A DNA stretch of 64,000 nucleotides from Spirochaetota bacterium (GCA_016214035.1 JACRPF010000015.1:248001-312000); one strand, 5' to 3'; positions 41,705 through 51,922 are shown, counted from the first letter of the stretch. Translations and numbers: made by a program. Notes: a model not told the origin generated them from the sequence alone.

Positions 41705-43078
41705 CTACGGGACAACGGTCAGTGTCGCAATGCGATAGCATTCCTTGTGTAATTTATGAATGATACGTGATTGAAACGGCAGCATCAGCGGTCTGTCACC
41801 ATCCGCCATCGAGATATACACGCCGCATGCGCCTTTCGGGAAATCGGCCGGCAATGAGAATTCGCAGGATTCCACGGACAATGCACGTGGCATCCATCGC
41901 CGATTATCCATGGTATCCGGTGTGATCACATGCTCAATGCCCGAGTCGTTGTGGATGATTCGTATCGTCGCCGGATACCGGTGATATGCCGGTGCAACAC
42001 CGCGGTTCTCCCAGACGAGGCGCAACTTCCCGCGTATTCCGGCGCGGCACTCCTGCGGATATTCGATGCTGCGGATGAAATACCAGTAACCTGCTTTGTT
42101 CGCGATGCGTTCCGCATAGGAGCGGTTTTCGGCAAGCCATTCACGGGGATATCCGTGAAATCCCACATAGGTGGCGTGCGCCTCTTCGATGGCTTTTTCA
42201 TACGGGACGCCGTTCTTCCAGGTGCCTTTATCGACGGTGGTCTGATAATGCTCGAGTTCAAGGTCAACGGGGCGTTCACGCCAGAAGTGTTCGAAGAACT
42301 CGGGGCTCCGCAGCGTACTCAGACCGAAGTTCTCGGCGAAGAACACCACGCAGACGCCGTCATCGCGCATGCTCACGCCTTTCTTTTTTATGTACGCGAG
42401 AATATCCTGCTTTGTCTCATCATCGTCCTTGCGGCTTCCCACAACGTCGTCGCTTATCATGAGCTGCGTTTTCCGGTACTGCCGACAGTGTATGTCGATA
42501 TGCCGCTTGATGACGTCCGCGGGCCAGTCGCGCTTACTTGATGACGCGGTATGCGCCTCGCCCCAGTCGCCGTAACTCCCGATGTCCACATATTCAAGCC
42601 ACGGTTTTCCGTCATAGCGCTGTGCAAATGCGCGGTGAAAGTGTTCGAGCTTTTTCATGAACAGCGGATGGCCGTAGTCCGGCTCCCAGGTGAATCCACC
42701 GGCGGCACAGGGGATTTCTGTGCCCGGCACGCCCTCATTGCGCACCCACTCCGGCGTCGCATATGCCTGGTCGGCGGATGTCTCCTTGCAGGTGATGCGG
42801 ACGGAAAAACGATATCCTGCCGGTTCCCATTTTTTCACGAAGTCGTCGATGAATTCCCAGCGGAAGTCGCCTTCCTCCGGTTCAAGATACGACCAGCCCA
42901 CGCGTATGTACAGGTGATTGAGCCCCGGAAAATCCTCAAGAAGATCGCCGGGCGCAAGCGTCGCGCCGTATTTTTTCAGCCCGTTGTCGTAGTAGTGGAT
43001 GTACCAGCCTTTGTGGGGGTTGCGACAGACCATCGTTTCGTCCCAGAATTGTTCAAGGTTTTTCTTTGCCAGGAGCAT
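41705..43078 (-). CDS. DUF4832-type putative glycoside hydrolase
   Basis: A 457-residue protein. It begins VCRNPHKGWYIHYYDN, then HLYIRVGWSYLEPEEGDFRWEFIDDFVKKW, a (beta/alpha)8 barrel resembling GH42-like families. Candidate acid residues include the Glu in LEPEEGDF and in VDIGSYGDWGEAH. The C-terminal ~130 residues (KLRLVWENRGVAPAYHRYP...) are the DUF4832 beta-sandwich. Proteins of this architecture are common in glycan degraders but no activity is established here. GGAGG lies 4 nt before the ATG. No signal peptide is visible. It follows the GNAT and YitJ-type genes on the same strand by 26 bp. Confidence 0.8.
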   Translation of the reverse strand: MLLAKKNLEQFWDETMVCRNPHKGWYIHYYDNGLKKYGATLAPGDLLEDFPGLNHLYIRVGWSYLEPEEGDFRWEFIDDFVKKWEPAGYRFSVRITCKETSADQAYATPEWVRNEGVPGTEIPCAAGGFTWEPDYGHPLFMKKLEHFHRAFAQRYDGKPWLEYVDIGSYGDWGEAHTASSSKRDWPADVIKRHIDIHCRQYRKTQLMISDDVVGSRKDDDETKQDILAYIKKKGVSMRDDGVCVVFFAENFGLSTLRSPEFFEHFWRERPVDLELEHYQTTVDKGTWKNGVPYEKAIEEAHATYVGFHGYPREWLAENRSYAERIANKAGYWYFIRSIEYPQECRAGIRGKLRLVWENRGVAPAYHRYPATIRIIHNDSGIEHVITPDTMDNRRWMPRALSVESCEFSLPADFPKGACGVYISMADGDRPLMLPFQSRIIHKLHKECYRIATLTVVP

Positions 43079-43104
43079 TGGTCCTCCGATACATGGTCGG
43101 GAAA

Positions 43105-43845
43105 TTACAGTGAGCTCATCACGCCGAGTTCATTAAATCCTATGTGAAGCGCTATTCTGCGCGACGCCTCATTGCTGTACGCGCATGACCAGAGCGGTGT
43201 CTTTCCCTGCCGTACGATTCCGGCAGCGGCTGCAGCGGAGACCATGGTGGCGAATCCGTGTCCGCGGTATGCGGGGAGCGTGTTCACGCCTATCTCGACG
43301 ACCGGATCGTCGAACGGGGTATCCGGCGCGTCGGTCGTACACACCAGCATGCCGTCGCGGAATATACCGTAGATTGATGCCCGTTCCATCATCGAGCGGT
43401 AATAATCGGAAAGCCATTCCTCCTGATGCGCATTCGGGAACAACGTGCGATGGAATGTCTCATATGCCGGATAATCCGCAGGTGTAAGTCTTTTTGTACC
43501 TTCAGCCGCCGCATCGGGAGTCTTTGCCAGAAAGAATTTACGCGATGCATGGAACTTTTTTGCGAACACTTTTTCAAACGCGCCATGTATCGCTTCAAGC
43601 GTGGCGCATTCCGAACGGATCGTGTCGATAACACACTCGTCTATCGAAGGGCTGTACGAGACGATGCCGGCACAGGACGGGCTGTTATAGGTGCACAGTT
43701 GTACCGGTGACGAATAACCGCGCAGATGCTCATCGCGGACAGCAGCAGGGATGAATGCCAATGAATCGCAGTGTGAGACAATACACGGCACAGCCCCGAG
43801 TAATTTTGCATAATAGGCTTCGGTAATGTGTTTCCAGCCAGGCAT
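43105..43845 (-). CDS. GNAT-family N-acetyltransferase
   Basis: A 246-residue protein; the C-terminal ~110 residues are the acetyl-CoA-binding GNAT domain with VNTLPAYRGHGFATMVSAAAAAGI as motif A and CAYSNEASRRIALHIGF as motif B. The N-terminal half is the divergent extension seen in the GNAT_acetyltran family. The acceptor is unknown. Its ATG overlaps the stop of the methyltransferase/MTHFR gene as TAATG, so translation is coupled. Confidence 0.85.
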   Translation of the reverse strand: MPGWKHITEAYYAKLLGAVPCIVSHCDSLAFIPAAVRDEHLRGYSSPVQLCTYNSPSCAGIVSYSPSIDECVIDTIRSECATLEAIHGAFEKVFAKKFHASRKFFLAKTPDAAAEGTKRLTPADYPAYETFHRTLFPNAHQEEWLSDYYRSMMERASIYGIFRDGMLVCTTDAPDTPFDDPVVEIGVNTLPAYRGHGFATMVSAAAAAGIVRQGKTPLWSCAYSNEASRRIALHIGFNELGVMSSL

Positions 43846-45671
43846 TACGAAAGCACGGCGAGCGCAGTCTGCACATTTCCCATTGGCGCAGAGACCTGCA
43901 CACCGGCGATACGGTCCTTGATTTTGCCGATGATGGCGCGCGATATTTCAATTCCCGCTTCGCGGCTGTCTTCCTTCGTTTTGCATTTCGAGAGGAGACT
44001 CATGACGACATCGGGTATCACCACGCCGGGCACTTCATTGCGCATGAACTCGGCGTTTTTGTAGCTCGCGAGCGGCCAGATGCCGGCGATGACCGGGATG
44101 CGTTTTTCATGCTTTTCAACGTTGTCGAGGAAACGCAGGAGGAGTTCCGCGTCGAATACCGGCTGTGTTATAGCATACTCGGCACCAGCTTCGATCTTTT
44201 TGAAATAGCGCGACAGTTCGCGTTCGCCGTCAACCGCACAGGGGTTCGCGCCGACACCGATGAGTATTGACGACGGCGGATCAACGAAGTTGCCGCCGAA
44301 ATCCCTGCCGTGATTGAGATTGGTGACAAGCTGCGTAAGTCCGATGGAATCCACATCGAACACGCCGGTGACGTCGGGGTAATCGCCGGTCTTCGGCGGA
44401 TCGCCGGTGATGATGAGCATGTTGGTAAGCCCCGCGGCCTGAGCCCCGAGAATATCCGACTGCATGCCGAGGAGATTGCGGTCGCGGCAGCAGTAATGCG
44501 GGATGGGCTCGATGCCGATGGTGTTTTTGATGAGGATGGCGGTCACCATCGGTGAAACACGGGAGCTCGCGCGCGGACCGTCGGGAATGTTGATGGCGTC
44601 GATGCCTGCGAAGTGGCAGTCGCGGACCTTGTCATACAGTGCGTTCATGTTTGCCGATTTCGGCGGAAGAATTTCAATGCTTGTCACCCATTCACCGCGC
44701 GAAAGTTTGGCGCCGAAGCGCGATTTCTTTCCTGTGGGAACAACCGTTACCGGTTTTTCGGCAGTCACCGTCGCGGCTTTTATCGCGATCTGTTTACGCG
44801 CACCGCTCACGCCGCGAAGCGCCTTCGCCGCCTCACGGATATGCGCCGGTGTGGTGCCGCAGCAGCCGCCCACGCCGCGGGCGCCGAGTTCGACGAAACG
44901 TTTTGCATATTCGGTGAAGTATTCAGGGCTTGTCATGTAGAGCATGCGGCCGTTCACTTCGCGCGGCATGCCGGCGTTGGGTTTTACGACAAACGGCTTT
45001 GTCGTGTTCTTGATGATGCGTTCCAGTATGTCGAACACACCGGCGGGTCCGATTGAGCAGTTGAGCCCCACGGTGTCCACGTTCGCATCCGCTTCAAGAG
45101 CGGTGACGAACTTTTCCGCGGTAAATCCCACGGCGGACTCGCCGTTATCGTTGACGGTGAACGACGCATGCACGGTGAGTCCGAGACTTTTGGCGACCTT
45201 TGCGGCAAGCGCGAGTTCGGCAAGATCGGAAAAGGTTTCAAGGAAGATGAAATCAACGCCGCCGGTTTTCAGTATGCGCATCTGTTCTTCAAACGCCGCC
45301 TCGAATTCCTTCGCGGCGGAGTCGACGAGCGGCTGGGCAAAACGGGAACAGGGACCCACATCTCCTGCGATGAGCGCGTCAGGGGCGGCCTCCCGGGCGA
45401 GTTTTACCGCAGCGGCATTAACCGCCTCTACGCGTTCGGCAAGACCGTATTCGCGGAGTTTTATCCGGTTCGCGCCGAAGGTGTTGGTGAGGATGATATC
45501 GGCTCCCGCCTCGGCGTATTCACGATGGACCTCGCGTACCAGATCGGGCCGGGTGAGCGAGAGCTCGTCATAGCAGGCGTTGACGAACACGCCTTTCTGA
45601 TACAGCATGGTCCCCATGGCGCCGTCAAACATGGTGATGCGCTCGCGAATTCGTGCAAGATATGATGACAT
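43845..45671 (-). CDS. Bifunctional homocysteine methyltransferase/methylenetetrahydrofolate reductase
   Basis: A 608-residue YitJ-type fusion. Residues 1-~300 are a homocysteine S-methyltransferase (TMFDGAMGTMLYQKG; zinc-binding Cys in GLNCSIGP and the GGCCGTTPAHI pair). Residues ~310-600 are a flavin-dependent methylenetetrahydrofolate reductase (VTSIEILPPKSANM, NMLIITGDPPKTGDYP, ITQPVFD). It would link folate one-carbon units to methionine formation, possibly with S-methylmethionine or methyl-folate as donor. GAGGAG precedes the start. No SAM riboswitch-like structure is evident in the short leader. GNAT and DUF4832 genes follow in the same direction. Confidence 0.93.
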   Translation of the reverse strand: MSSYLARIRERITMFDGAMGTMLYQKGVFVNACYDELSLTRPDLVREVHREYAEAGADIILTNTFGANRIKLREYGLAERVEAVNAAAVKLAREAAPDALIAGDVGPCSRFAQPLVDSAAKEFEAAFEEQMRILKTGGVDFIFLETFSDLAELALAAKVAKSLGLTVHASFTVNDNGESAVGFTAEKFVTALEADANVDTVGLNCSIGPAGVFDILERIIKNTTKPFVVKPNAGMPREVNGRMLYMTSPEYFTEYAKRFVELGARGVGGCCGTTPAHIREAAKALRGVSGARKQIAIKAATVTAEKPVTVVPTGKKSRFGAKLSRGEWVTSIEILPPKSANMNALYDKVRDCHFAGIDAINIPDGPRASSRVSPMVTAILIKNTIGIEPIPHYCCRDRNLLGMQSDILGAQAAGLTNMLIITGDPPKTGDYPDVTGVFDVDSIGLTQLVTNLNHGRDFGGNFVDPPSSILIGVGANPCAVDGERELSRYFKKIEAGAEYAITQPVFDAELLLRFLDNVEKHEKRIPVIAGIWPLASYKNAEFMRNEVPGVVIPDVVMSLLSKCKTKEDSREAGIEISRAIIGKIKDRIAGVQVSAPMGNVQTALAVLS

Positions 45672-45790
45672 AGTAATCTCCTCGATGCGCTATTAAATGT
45701 CGAAAATCCCGTTCCGTCAACTGAATTCCCCGGAAATATAAAGTCATCAGGGGTGGATTTTTGACATGGCGGAGATATAGTACATCGATA

Positions 45791-46558
45791 ATGATCAATA
45801 AACCGGAAACGAAAAAGCGAACATCGTTCAATCTCATCCGCACCTGGCAGACCGGACTCATGTCATCATATCCGTCTCATGCGCACGAGGTGTGGGAGGC
45901 GGTTTTCTATGTGGAGGGCGAAGGCACGGTGACCGCGGGAAACCGCATCATGGAATTCCGGCGGGGCACACTGCTCGTCACGCCGCCGGGCATGAACCAC
46001 CGTGAACGGGCGAAGAATACCTATGCTAATCTGGGCCTCATGTTCCGCCGCGCTGATCTGCCGCACGAACCATTGCTCCTCAATGATATGAATGGCTCAG
46101 CGGTTGAGTCCGTGCTCAGGCTCATCTATCACGATTACCATCAGAACGGGCAGCGTCCCACCGAGGTATGCGATCTCCTGCTCGCGGTTTTTCTCGCGCA
46201 GATAACACGTACAAATCACGGCGATCACGGCATCATCGCCCGCATTGAGCATCTGCTCATCGATAATATCCATAATCATGCATTCACCATACGCGACGCG
46301 GCCCGCATCGCGAGGATACCGTACCGGAAACTGCTCACCGATTTCCGCGCCGCAACGGGACGGACGCCGCTGCAGTATCTCATCGATCTTCGTCTCAACG
46401 AAAGCAGGACGATTCTTGAAACGACAACGATACCCGTGGCGGAGCTTGCTCAGATGATCGGATTCACCGACCCGTATTATTTTTCACGGCTGTTCAGGAA
46501 CAAGACCGGTCTTACGCCGCGCACCTATCGAGCCCGGCATGCAGTCAGACCGCGATGA
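45791..46558 (+). CDS. AraC-family regulator with cupin-like sensor
   Basis: A 255-residue protein. The N-terminal AraC-binding cupin domain (SYPSHAHEVWEAVFYVEGEGTVTAGNRIMEFRRGTLLVTPPGMNHRE) probably senses a sugar. The C-terminal double helix-turn-helix (FTIRDAARIARIPYRKLLTDFRAATG; VAELAQMIGFTDPYYFSRLFRNKTGLTPRTYR) binds DNA. It precedes a MATE exporter and a GH2 enzyme, which are its likely targets. The start is uncertain: 45791 (MINKPETK) is preferred, and TTG at 45761 would extend it by ten residues. GGAG is 16 nt from the chosen ATG. Confidence 0.87.
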   Translation: MINKPETKKRTSFNLIRTWQTGLMSSYPSHAHEVWEAVFYVEGEGTVTAGNRIMEFRRGTLLVTPPGMNHRERAKNTYANLGLMFRRADLPHEPLLLNDMNGSAVESVLRLIYHDYHQNGQRPTEVCDLLLAVFLAQITRTNHGDHGIIARIEHLLIDNIHNHAFTIRDAARIARIPYRKLLTDFRAATGRTPLQYLIDLRLNESRTILETTTIPVAELAQMIGFTDPYYFSRLFRNKTGLTPRTYRARHAVRPR

Positions 46559-46639
46559 AATTTTGTCCATTTCCATGAACTTTTCTCCATTTACTTCACC
46601 GCCGCAGGTATTATCTTACAAGCGCGGAGAATATCCGCA

Positions 46640-48052
46640 GTGCATATGAAAAAGAACATCGTACTACCACGGCCCGGCATCGAGGCGAAAACGCTCATCG
46701 CGATAGGACTTCCGGTGAGTATTGCGCAGTCCGTCGGCATGATGACCGGCCTTATCGATACCGCCATGCTCGGCTCGTACAGCACGGTGAGTCTTGCCGC
46801 CGCCGGTGCCGCGATAACGATTCGTCAGTACTTTCTTCTCATCGCCGCGGGGGCGTCCGTCGGGATGCAGGCGGCCATTGCGCAGTCGCGCGGGCGTAAT
46901 GAGCGGAGCGCTGTTGCCGCCATCGCCGGTGTCGGCTGCATCGTGCTTCTGGCGGCGTCGCTGATAGCGTTTGTCGCACTCGGATTCTCGCAGACGCATC
47001 TCCTTCGTTTCATCGGCGCTCGCGGCGCTGTATTCGATGAAGCGCAGGTATATCTTTCGATCACGCTTTTTACACTTCTGCCCATGTTTGCCGACGCGGG
47101 TTTCCGCGGCATCGCCACCGCACACGAACGCACGCGTCTCATGCTCTACGCCGCCATCGCGATGTTCACGGTGAAGGTCTCCGTCAATTATGCGCTCATC
47201 TACGGCAATTTCGGATTTCCCCGGCTCGGCATACGCGGCGCGGCGATAGCCGAGGTCGCGGCATCGTTCACGGAGTTTTTCGTGCTTGCCGCAGGCGTAT
47301 TCATCATCAACCGGCGCATGCCGGTCATCGCGTTCACGCTACGCCGCTGGCGCGCACATGCGGCGTCAGTATTTCATCTCTCATCGTCAACGGTGATAGA
47401 ATGGCTGCTCTGGTCAACCGGTGCGTTCTTCATCACCAAGTTTCTTCTGTCGTATGACCCGATACATCCGGCATTGTACAATATTACCATGCGGATACAG
47501 GGGATATTTCTCATCGTCGCTTCGGGATTCGCGCGGGCAGTGCTGTCGCTCACCGCGCGCGACTTCGGCGCCGGGAACATGGCGGCCGTCCGCAGATGGT
47601 TCAGCGCATCGTTGCGGTTATCCATAGGCGTTATGGCGGTATGCGCCGTTGTCATCATCATCGCGGGACCCTTCGCGCTCGGACTTATGGCGGACCCCGC
47701 TGCCGCGCACAAGGCGGTACCGGTGACACTGCTTTTTGTACTCTCAGGGATTCTCATCATATCGCGCTCGGTCAATATCGTCACCGGCAGCGCCATACGC
47801 AGCATGGGGCACGCGCTCTACTTCTCGATTATGATGCTCATCGCGACCATCCTTGTGGCGGGGAGCGCTTTTTTTCTGACGGAATATTTCCGTTTCGGCG
47901 TTATCGGCGTGCTTATCGCCATGACGATAGACGAACTCTCGCGTAACGCAGTGAACATCGGCTACTTCAGGATGGTCACCGCTGCGCGGAAAATACCGGC
48001 CGCATCTCGAACACTGCAAAGGATATCCGCCTATGGCAAGAACATGCATTGA
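46640..48052 (+). CDS. MATE-family multidrug or sugar exporter
   Basis: A 470-residue protein with twelve predicted membrane helices in two halves. The first half opens with the MATE pattern (IAIGLPVSIAQSVGMMTGLIDTAMLG), and the second half repeats it (FHLSSSTVIEWLLWSTGAFFITKFL). It exports organic compounds against proton or sodium. The start is GTG at 46640 or ATG at 46646; no strong ribosome site is present. Its 3' end overlaps the GH2 gene by 20 nt, so the two are coupled. Pairing of a MATE protein with a glycoside hydrolase is uncommon. Confidence 0.9.
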   Translation: MHMKKNIVLPRPGIEAKTLIAIGLPVSIAQSVGMMTGLIDTAMLGSYSTVSLAAAGAAITIRQYFLLIAAGASVGMQAAIAQSRGRNERSAVAAIAGVGCIVLLAASLIAFVALGFSQTHLLRFIGARGAVFDEAQVYLSITLFTLLPMFADAGFRGIATAHERTRLMLYAAIAMFTVKVSVNYALIYGNFGFPRLGIRGAAIAEVAASFTEFFVLAAGVFIINRRMPVIAFTLRRWRAHAASVFHLSSSTVIEWLLWSTGAFFITKFLLSYDPIHPALYNITMRIQGIFLIVASGFARAVLSLTARDFGAGNMAAVRRWFSASLRLSIGVMAVCAVVIIIAGPFALGLMADPAAAHKAVPVTLLFVLSGILIISRSVNIVTGSAIRSMGHALYFSIMMLIATILVAGSAFFLTEYFRFGVIGVLIAMTIDELSRNAVNIGYFRMVTAARKIPAASRTLQRISAYGKNMH

Positions 48053-50330
48053 CAAAGACTGGCGTGTGCGTCCGGTCAGGAATCCGTTCGGCGCCAATGT
48101 CGAGGGTGTACCGCAGGGTGCAGATATACCGGCATACCCCGATGAGGACTGGCGGCGCATCGATGTACCGCACGACATGTCAATCGAATCACGCATCGGT
48201 CAGGAACCGCCGCTTGCCGGTGCGAACCCGAACAACGGATATCACGCGTGGCTTCCCGGCAATCTGCTCTGGTACAGAAAACATCTGACGATAACGAATA
48301 CGCGCGGCAGAATATTTCTCCTCGAGTTCGGCGGCAGTTACCGCAATACCGATGTCTGGGTCAACGGCCATCATGCCGGAAATGAGCCGAACGGTTATTT
48401 TACGTTCACGTTTGATATTACACGTTTTGTACAGGAAGGCGAGAACATAATCGCCGTGCGTGTCAATAATCTTGATACGCCAAATTGCCGATGGTATACG
48501 GGTACCGGCATCTACCGTCATGTGTGGCTGTGGGATTGTGATGAAACACACATCGCGCATCGGGGCGTCTGTGTAACTACTCCCGAGGTGCATGAAAAAG
48601 AAGCCGTCGTGCGCGTTGCAACCGAAATAGAGGGAAAGGGAAGGGTGCGTCTTGCGAGCCGCATTGTCGATGCCGATGGAACCATCGTTGCAGAGACCGG
48701 CGGTGAATTCGGATGCGGACAGACTGCGCTGCAGGAAATTCGCGTTCTGAATCCGAAACGCTGGCACGTTGACAGCCCGTCGATGTATACGCTGGTATCG
48801 GTGCTGTCCCGTGATAACAAAACAATCGATGAACAGCGTACGCCGTTCGGTATTCGTTCGATAGAATACCGCAAGCGCAAAGGTTTTTTTCTGAACGGCA
48901 CATCAATGAAGATGAAAGGAGTGTGTCTGCATCACGACGCGGGACCGCTCGGTGCAGCGGTGCCGGAAAGCGTGTGGGCGTATCGTCTCGCCGAACTGAA
49001 GAAGATCGGCTGTAACGCCATCCGCACCAGTCATAATCCGCCGGCGGAGGAATTCCTCGGCCTGTGCGACACAATGGGCTTTCTCGTGATGGACGAACTG
49101 TGCGATAAATGGGAGCCGCCGCATTATCTTGACTTCGACCGGCGCTGGGAGAACGATATCACTTCCTGGATACGACGCGACAGAAATCATCCGTCGATTG
49201 TGCTCTGGAGCGTGGGCAATGAGAACGACGGCCCCGGCACGCTGTATCTCGAAAAACGTCTGCCGATGCTCTGCAATAAAGTGCGTTCCATCGACACTAC
49301 CCGACCCGTCATCGCCGCGCTCGAACGCGGGCCGGACGGTGTCAATCGTGCGGCGCTGGTGAGAAGATCTGCTGCGCACATGGACCTTATCGGCGTCAAT
49401 TACGGCGAGCAGTGGTACGATGAAATGTTCACGCAGGATCCGGATGCGCTTATCGTCGGAACTGAGAACTACACCTATTTCAGCAGTCTGCCGGAGAAAC
49501 GCGAGGCGATGCTTGAGAAAAACCCGTGGCTGTATGCGGCTGCCGACGAACGTGTCATCGGACTGTTCTACTGGGTGGGCATCGATTATCTCGGTGAGGC
49601 GTACCGTGCATGGCCGCGCATCGGTTCGTCCTCGGGGCTGTTCGACATGACGGGACATCCGAAACCGCGGGCGGCGCTCATCGAAAGTTTCTGGTCTGAG
49701 CGTCCGACGGTAACCATCATTGCAGTCAATGAAGAACCAAAACCGGCGTCGATGTGGAGTTTTCCGGCGGTAGACCGGAGCTGGGACCGCCCGGACGGCG
49801 GTGCAGTGAAACTTGCCGTATATTCGAACTGCGAATCGGTGGAGCTTTCACTGAACGGAAAAAGTATCGGCAGAAAGCGTATGTCCGATCATCCGAACCG
49901 CATCATGTCGTGGGAAGTTCCGTTCGAAAAAGGCGCGCTTACCGCGATTGGTTATAACGGCGCGTCAGAAGCGGCGCGATGCATACTGATGACGCCGCTG
50001 AAGCCGGTGGCGATACGCCTGAGCGCATTATGCGATAGACTGTCTGCCGACGGGCGGGACATCGGCCTTGTTGAAGCGCAGCTTGTCGATGAGAACGGAA
50101 CACACTGCAGGGACAGCGGCACGATAACCTTCGCGGTTAACGGGAATGCTTCAATCGCCTGCGTCGGGAACGGGGATCTTACGTGGCACGGGCCGTTCAA
50201 CGCGGATAATCTTCCGCTTTTTCGCGGGCGCGCGGTGGTGTATGTCCGCACAGGGAATACGGGCGGTACCGTCAGCATAGCTGCGAGGTCCGGCGGTCTG
50301 GCGGCGTCTATCGAAATGGTTATTGGTTGA
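48033..50330 (+). CDS. GH2 beta-galactosidase/beta-glucuronidase family enzyme
   Basis: A 765-residue enzyme. The jelly-roll sugar-binding domain (WRRIDVPHDMSIESRIG, WYRKHLTI) and an Ig-like domain precede the TIM barrel, introduced by KRKGFFLNGTSMKMKGVCLHHD and IRTSHNPPAEEFLGLCDTMGFLVMDE. The acid/base is Glu397 (WSVGNEND) and the nucleophile Glu478 (IVGTENYTYF). A C-terminal domain (~575-765) includes a DUF4982-like region (VELSLNGKSIGRKRM). Typical substrates are beta-galactosides, glucuronides or mannosides. There is no signal peptide. It starts within the MATE gene with AAAGGA upstream. Confidence 0.93.
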   Translation: MARTCIDKDWRVRPVRNPFGANVEGVPQGADIPAYPDEDWRRIDVPHDMSIESRIGQEPPLAGANPNNGYHAWLPGNLLWYRKHLTITNTRGRIFLLEFGGSYRNTDVWVNGHHAGNEPNGYFTFTFDITRFVQEGENIIAVRVNNLDTPNCRWYTGTGIYRHVWLWDCDETHIAHRGVCVTTPEVHEKEAVVRVATEIEGKGRVRLASRIVDADGTIVAETGGEFGCGQTALQEIRVLNPKRWHVDSPSMYTLVSVLSRDNKTIDEQRTPFGIRSIEYRKRKGFFLNGTSMKMKGVCLHHDAGPLGAAVPESVWAYRLAELKKIGCNAIRTSHNPPAEEFLGLCDTMGFLVMDELCDKWEPPHYLDFDRRWENDITSWIRRDRNHPSIVLWSVGNENDGPGTLYLEKRLPMLCNKVRSIDTTRPVIAALERGPDGVNRAALVRRSAAHMDLIGVNYGEQWYDEMFTQDPDALIVGTENYTYFSSLPEKREAMLEKNPWLYAAADERVIGLFYWVGIDYLGEAYRAWPRIGSSSGLFDMTGHPKPRAALIESFWSERPTVTIIAVNEEPKPASMWSFPAVDRSWDRPDGGAVKLAVYSNCESVELSLNGKSIGRKRMSDHPNRIMSWEVPFEKGALTAIGYNGASEAARCILMTPLKPVAIRLSALCDRLSADGRDIGLVEAQLVDENGTHCRDSGTITFAVNGNASIACVGNGDLTWHGPFNADNLPLFRGRAVVYVRTGNTGGTVSIAARSGGLAASIEMVIG

Positions 50331-50354
50331 TCACATACCCCGGATATGCCCGCG

Positions 50355-51920
50355 CTATTCTCCCGCCATTCCCACGCTGCCGTGTATCTTCCGGCTGAGG
50401 ACTACCGCCGCCGCAAGCGCGCCGATGATGAATGCCGCCGATATGGCCGCCGCCGCGGGGAACGGTAGGGACAGGTTTTCTATACGAAGCGCATTCATCT
50501 TTGCGAAGAACGAGTTGAGCCTGAGAAAGATATCGGTGACGAGTGTGAGCGATGCGGCGTACCAGTCGGAGATGAACGGCAGCGGAGAGAACACGATGAT
50601 GAGGAACGAGAGCGAAAGCATGATGAACGACAGCGGCACCGCGGTGAAATTGGAAATGATGGATGTGAAGTTCGCCGTGCCGAAGTAATGAATGGTGAAC
50701 GGCAGTGTGGCGAGCGATGCGAAGAATGAGGCGCCGAGCGCGGATACCGCATAGCGCACCGTTTTGTGTTTCATGAACGGCAGACGCGTGAGGAGTGTAT
50801 CAACGGGGCCTACCAGCGACGCGAGCGCGAACGTTGCGAGGAATGAGAGCTGGAAGCTTATATCCATGATGTCGTTGGGTGATATGAGGAGCAGGATGAA
50901 TATGGTGAGAAAGAGAATGTTCGTGAGATTGCGCGTGCGGTCGAACAGCGCCACCGGTACGAGGAGGAGCGCCATCACCGCGGAACGCATCACCGGCGGC
51001 ACGGCAAGCGTGAGCGGCGTGTATACGGCGACCGTGAGCACAACGGCGAGTGCGAGCCGTACAAAATGATTGAGCGGCAGGAGCGCGGTTATCGTCATCA
51101 CGATGAGGATAATCATCCCGAAGTGAAGACCGGACACCGAGAGTATATGCATCGTCCCCGCTTTGGAGAAGTCGGTGACCAGTGACTGCGCGATGGGCGA
51201 TTTATCGCCGAGGATGAAGCACTCGTTTATGGCGTAGGCGTTGCCGGAGAGATGCGTTCCGAGCGCTTTTTTGATATACGTACGCATCGAGAATGCGGTA
51301 TCCTGGAACCATGTTGAGAAGGGATGCGCCGCACGGATGACATGATAGCCGCTTCTGTTCATGATGGTTGCGACGCCGTTGATGCGTTTCTTTTCCATGA
51401 TGCTGAGTATGCGCGGCTCCTCCTCGGCGAACATGGTGCGGTACATGCGTATCGGCGCGCGCACCATGAGCATGGTCCCCGGCGCGAACGCATTCTCGGT
51501 GTAGCTGTATACCCGCACGGTGCCATACGCTTCATGCCAGTTCGTCCCCGTATGGACGCGCGTCACCATAGCCAGATGCGAATGTTTATTGCGGTTGAGC
51601 CCTTCGTACTTTGTTATTTTTGCTGAGAAGTATTCTATGGGGGCGGATATATTTTTCAGCGGGCGCTGGAACTCATTGTAAAAATGGGCGGTGGTATACA
51701 GCCATCCGCAGAGTGTGAGTGAAATGATGAGCGCAATGAATCGTATTGCCTGTATACGTATTGCCAGAAATGCGGCGAACACGAGTATGAGCGCGATGCC
51801 GAGCGGGATGATGAATGCCGCGGTCGCGAGGTTGAGCGAAAGCACGACGCCTGCGGCAAATGCCGATGCGCCGATGACGGGCAGTGTGAGCGGAAAGGGG
51901 AGCGCCGGTAATGCCCGCAC
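50355..51920 (-). CDS. comEC: ComEC/Rec2 competence membrane protein, lacking the C-terminal hydrolase domain
   Basis: A 521-residue membrane protein. An N-terminal helical pair is followed by the extracytoplasmic DUF4131-like region (YFSAKITKYEGLNRNKHSHLAMVTRVH) and then the competence domain with the diagnostic block MHILSVSGLHFGMII and PPVMRSAVMALLL. It should form the inner-membrane channel for DNA uptake. Many ComEC proteins end with a metallo-beta-lactamase domain; here the frame stops after the membrane domain. The start is GTG at 51920, 2 nt after the stop of the SIS gene, so translation is probably coupled. Confidence 0.92.
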   Translation of the reverse strand: MRALPALPFPLTLPVIGASAFAAGVVLSLNLATAAFIIPLGIALILVFAAFLAIRIQAIRFIALIISLTLCGWLYTTAHFYNEFQRPLKNISAPIEYFSAKITKYEGLNRNKHSHLAMVTRVHTGTNWHEAYGTVRVYSYTENAFAPGTMLMVRAPIRMYRTMFAEEEPRILSIMEKKRINGVATIMNRSGYHVIRAAHPFSTWFQDTAFSMRTYIKKALGTHLSGNAYAINECFILGDKSPIAQSLVTDFSKAGTMHILSVSGLHFGMIILIVMTITALLPLNHFVRLALAVVLTVAVYTPLTLAVPPVMRSAVMALLLVPVALFDRTRNLTNILFLTIFILLLISPNDIMDISFQLSFLATFALASLVGPVDTLLTRLPFMKHKTVRYAVSALGASFFASLATLPFTIHYFGTANFTSIISNFTAVPLSFIMLSLSFLIIVFSPLPFISDWYAASLTLVTDIFLRLNSFFAKMNALRIENLSLPFPAAAAISAAFIIGALAAAVVLSRKIHGSVGMAGE

Positions 51921-51922
51921 GG

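Noticed and set aside
45672-45790. SAM or B12 riboswitch before the methyltransferase/MTHFR gene
   Set aside because: The leader is too short, and no conserved riboswitch core or terminator/antiterminator pair is visible.
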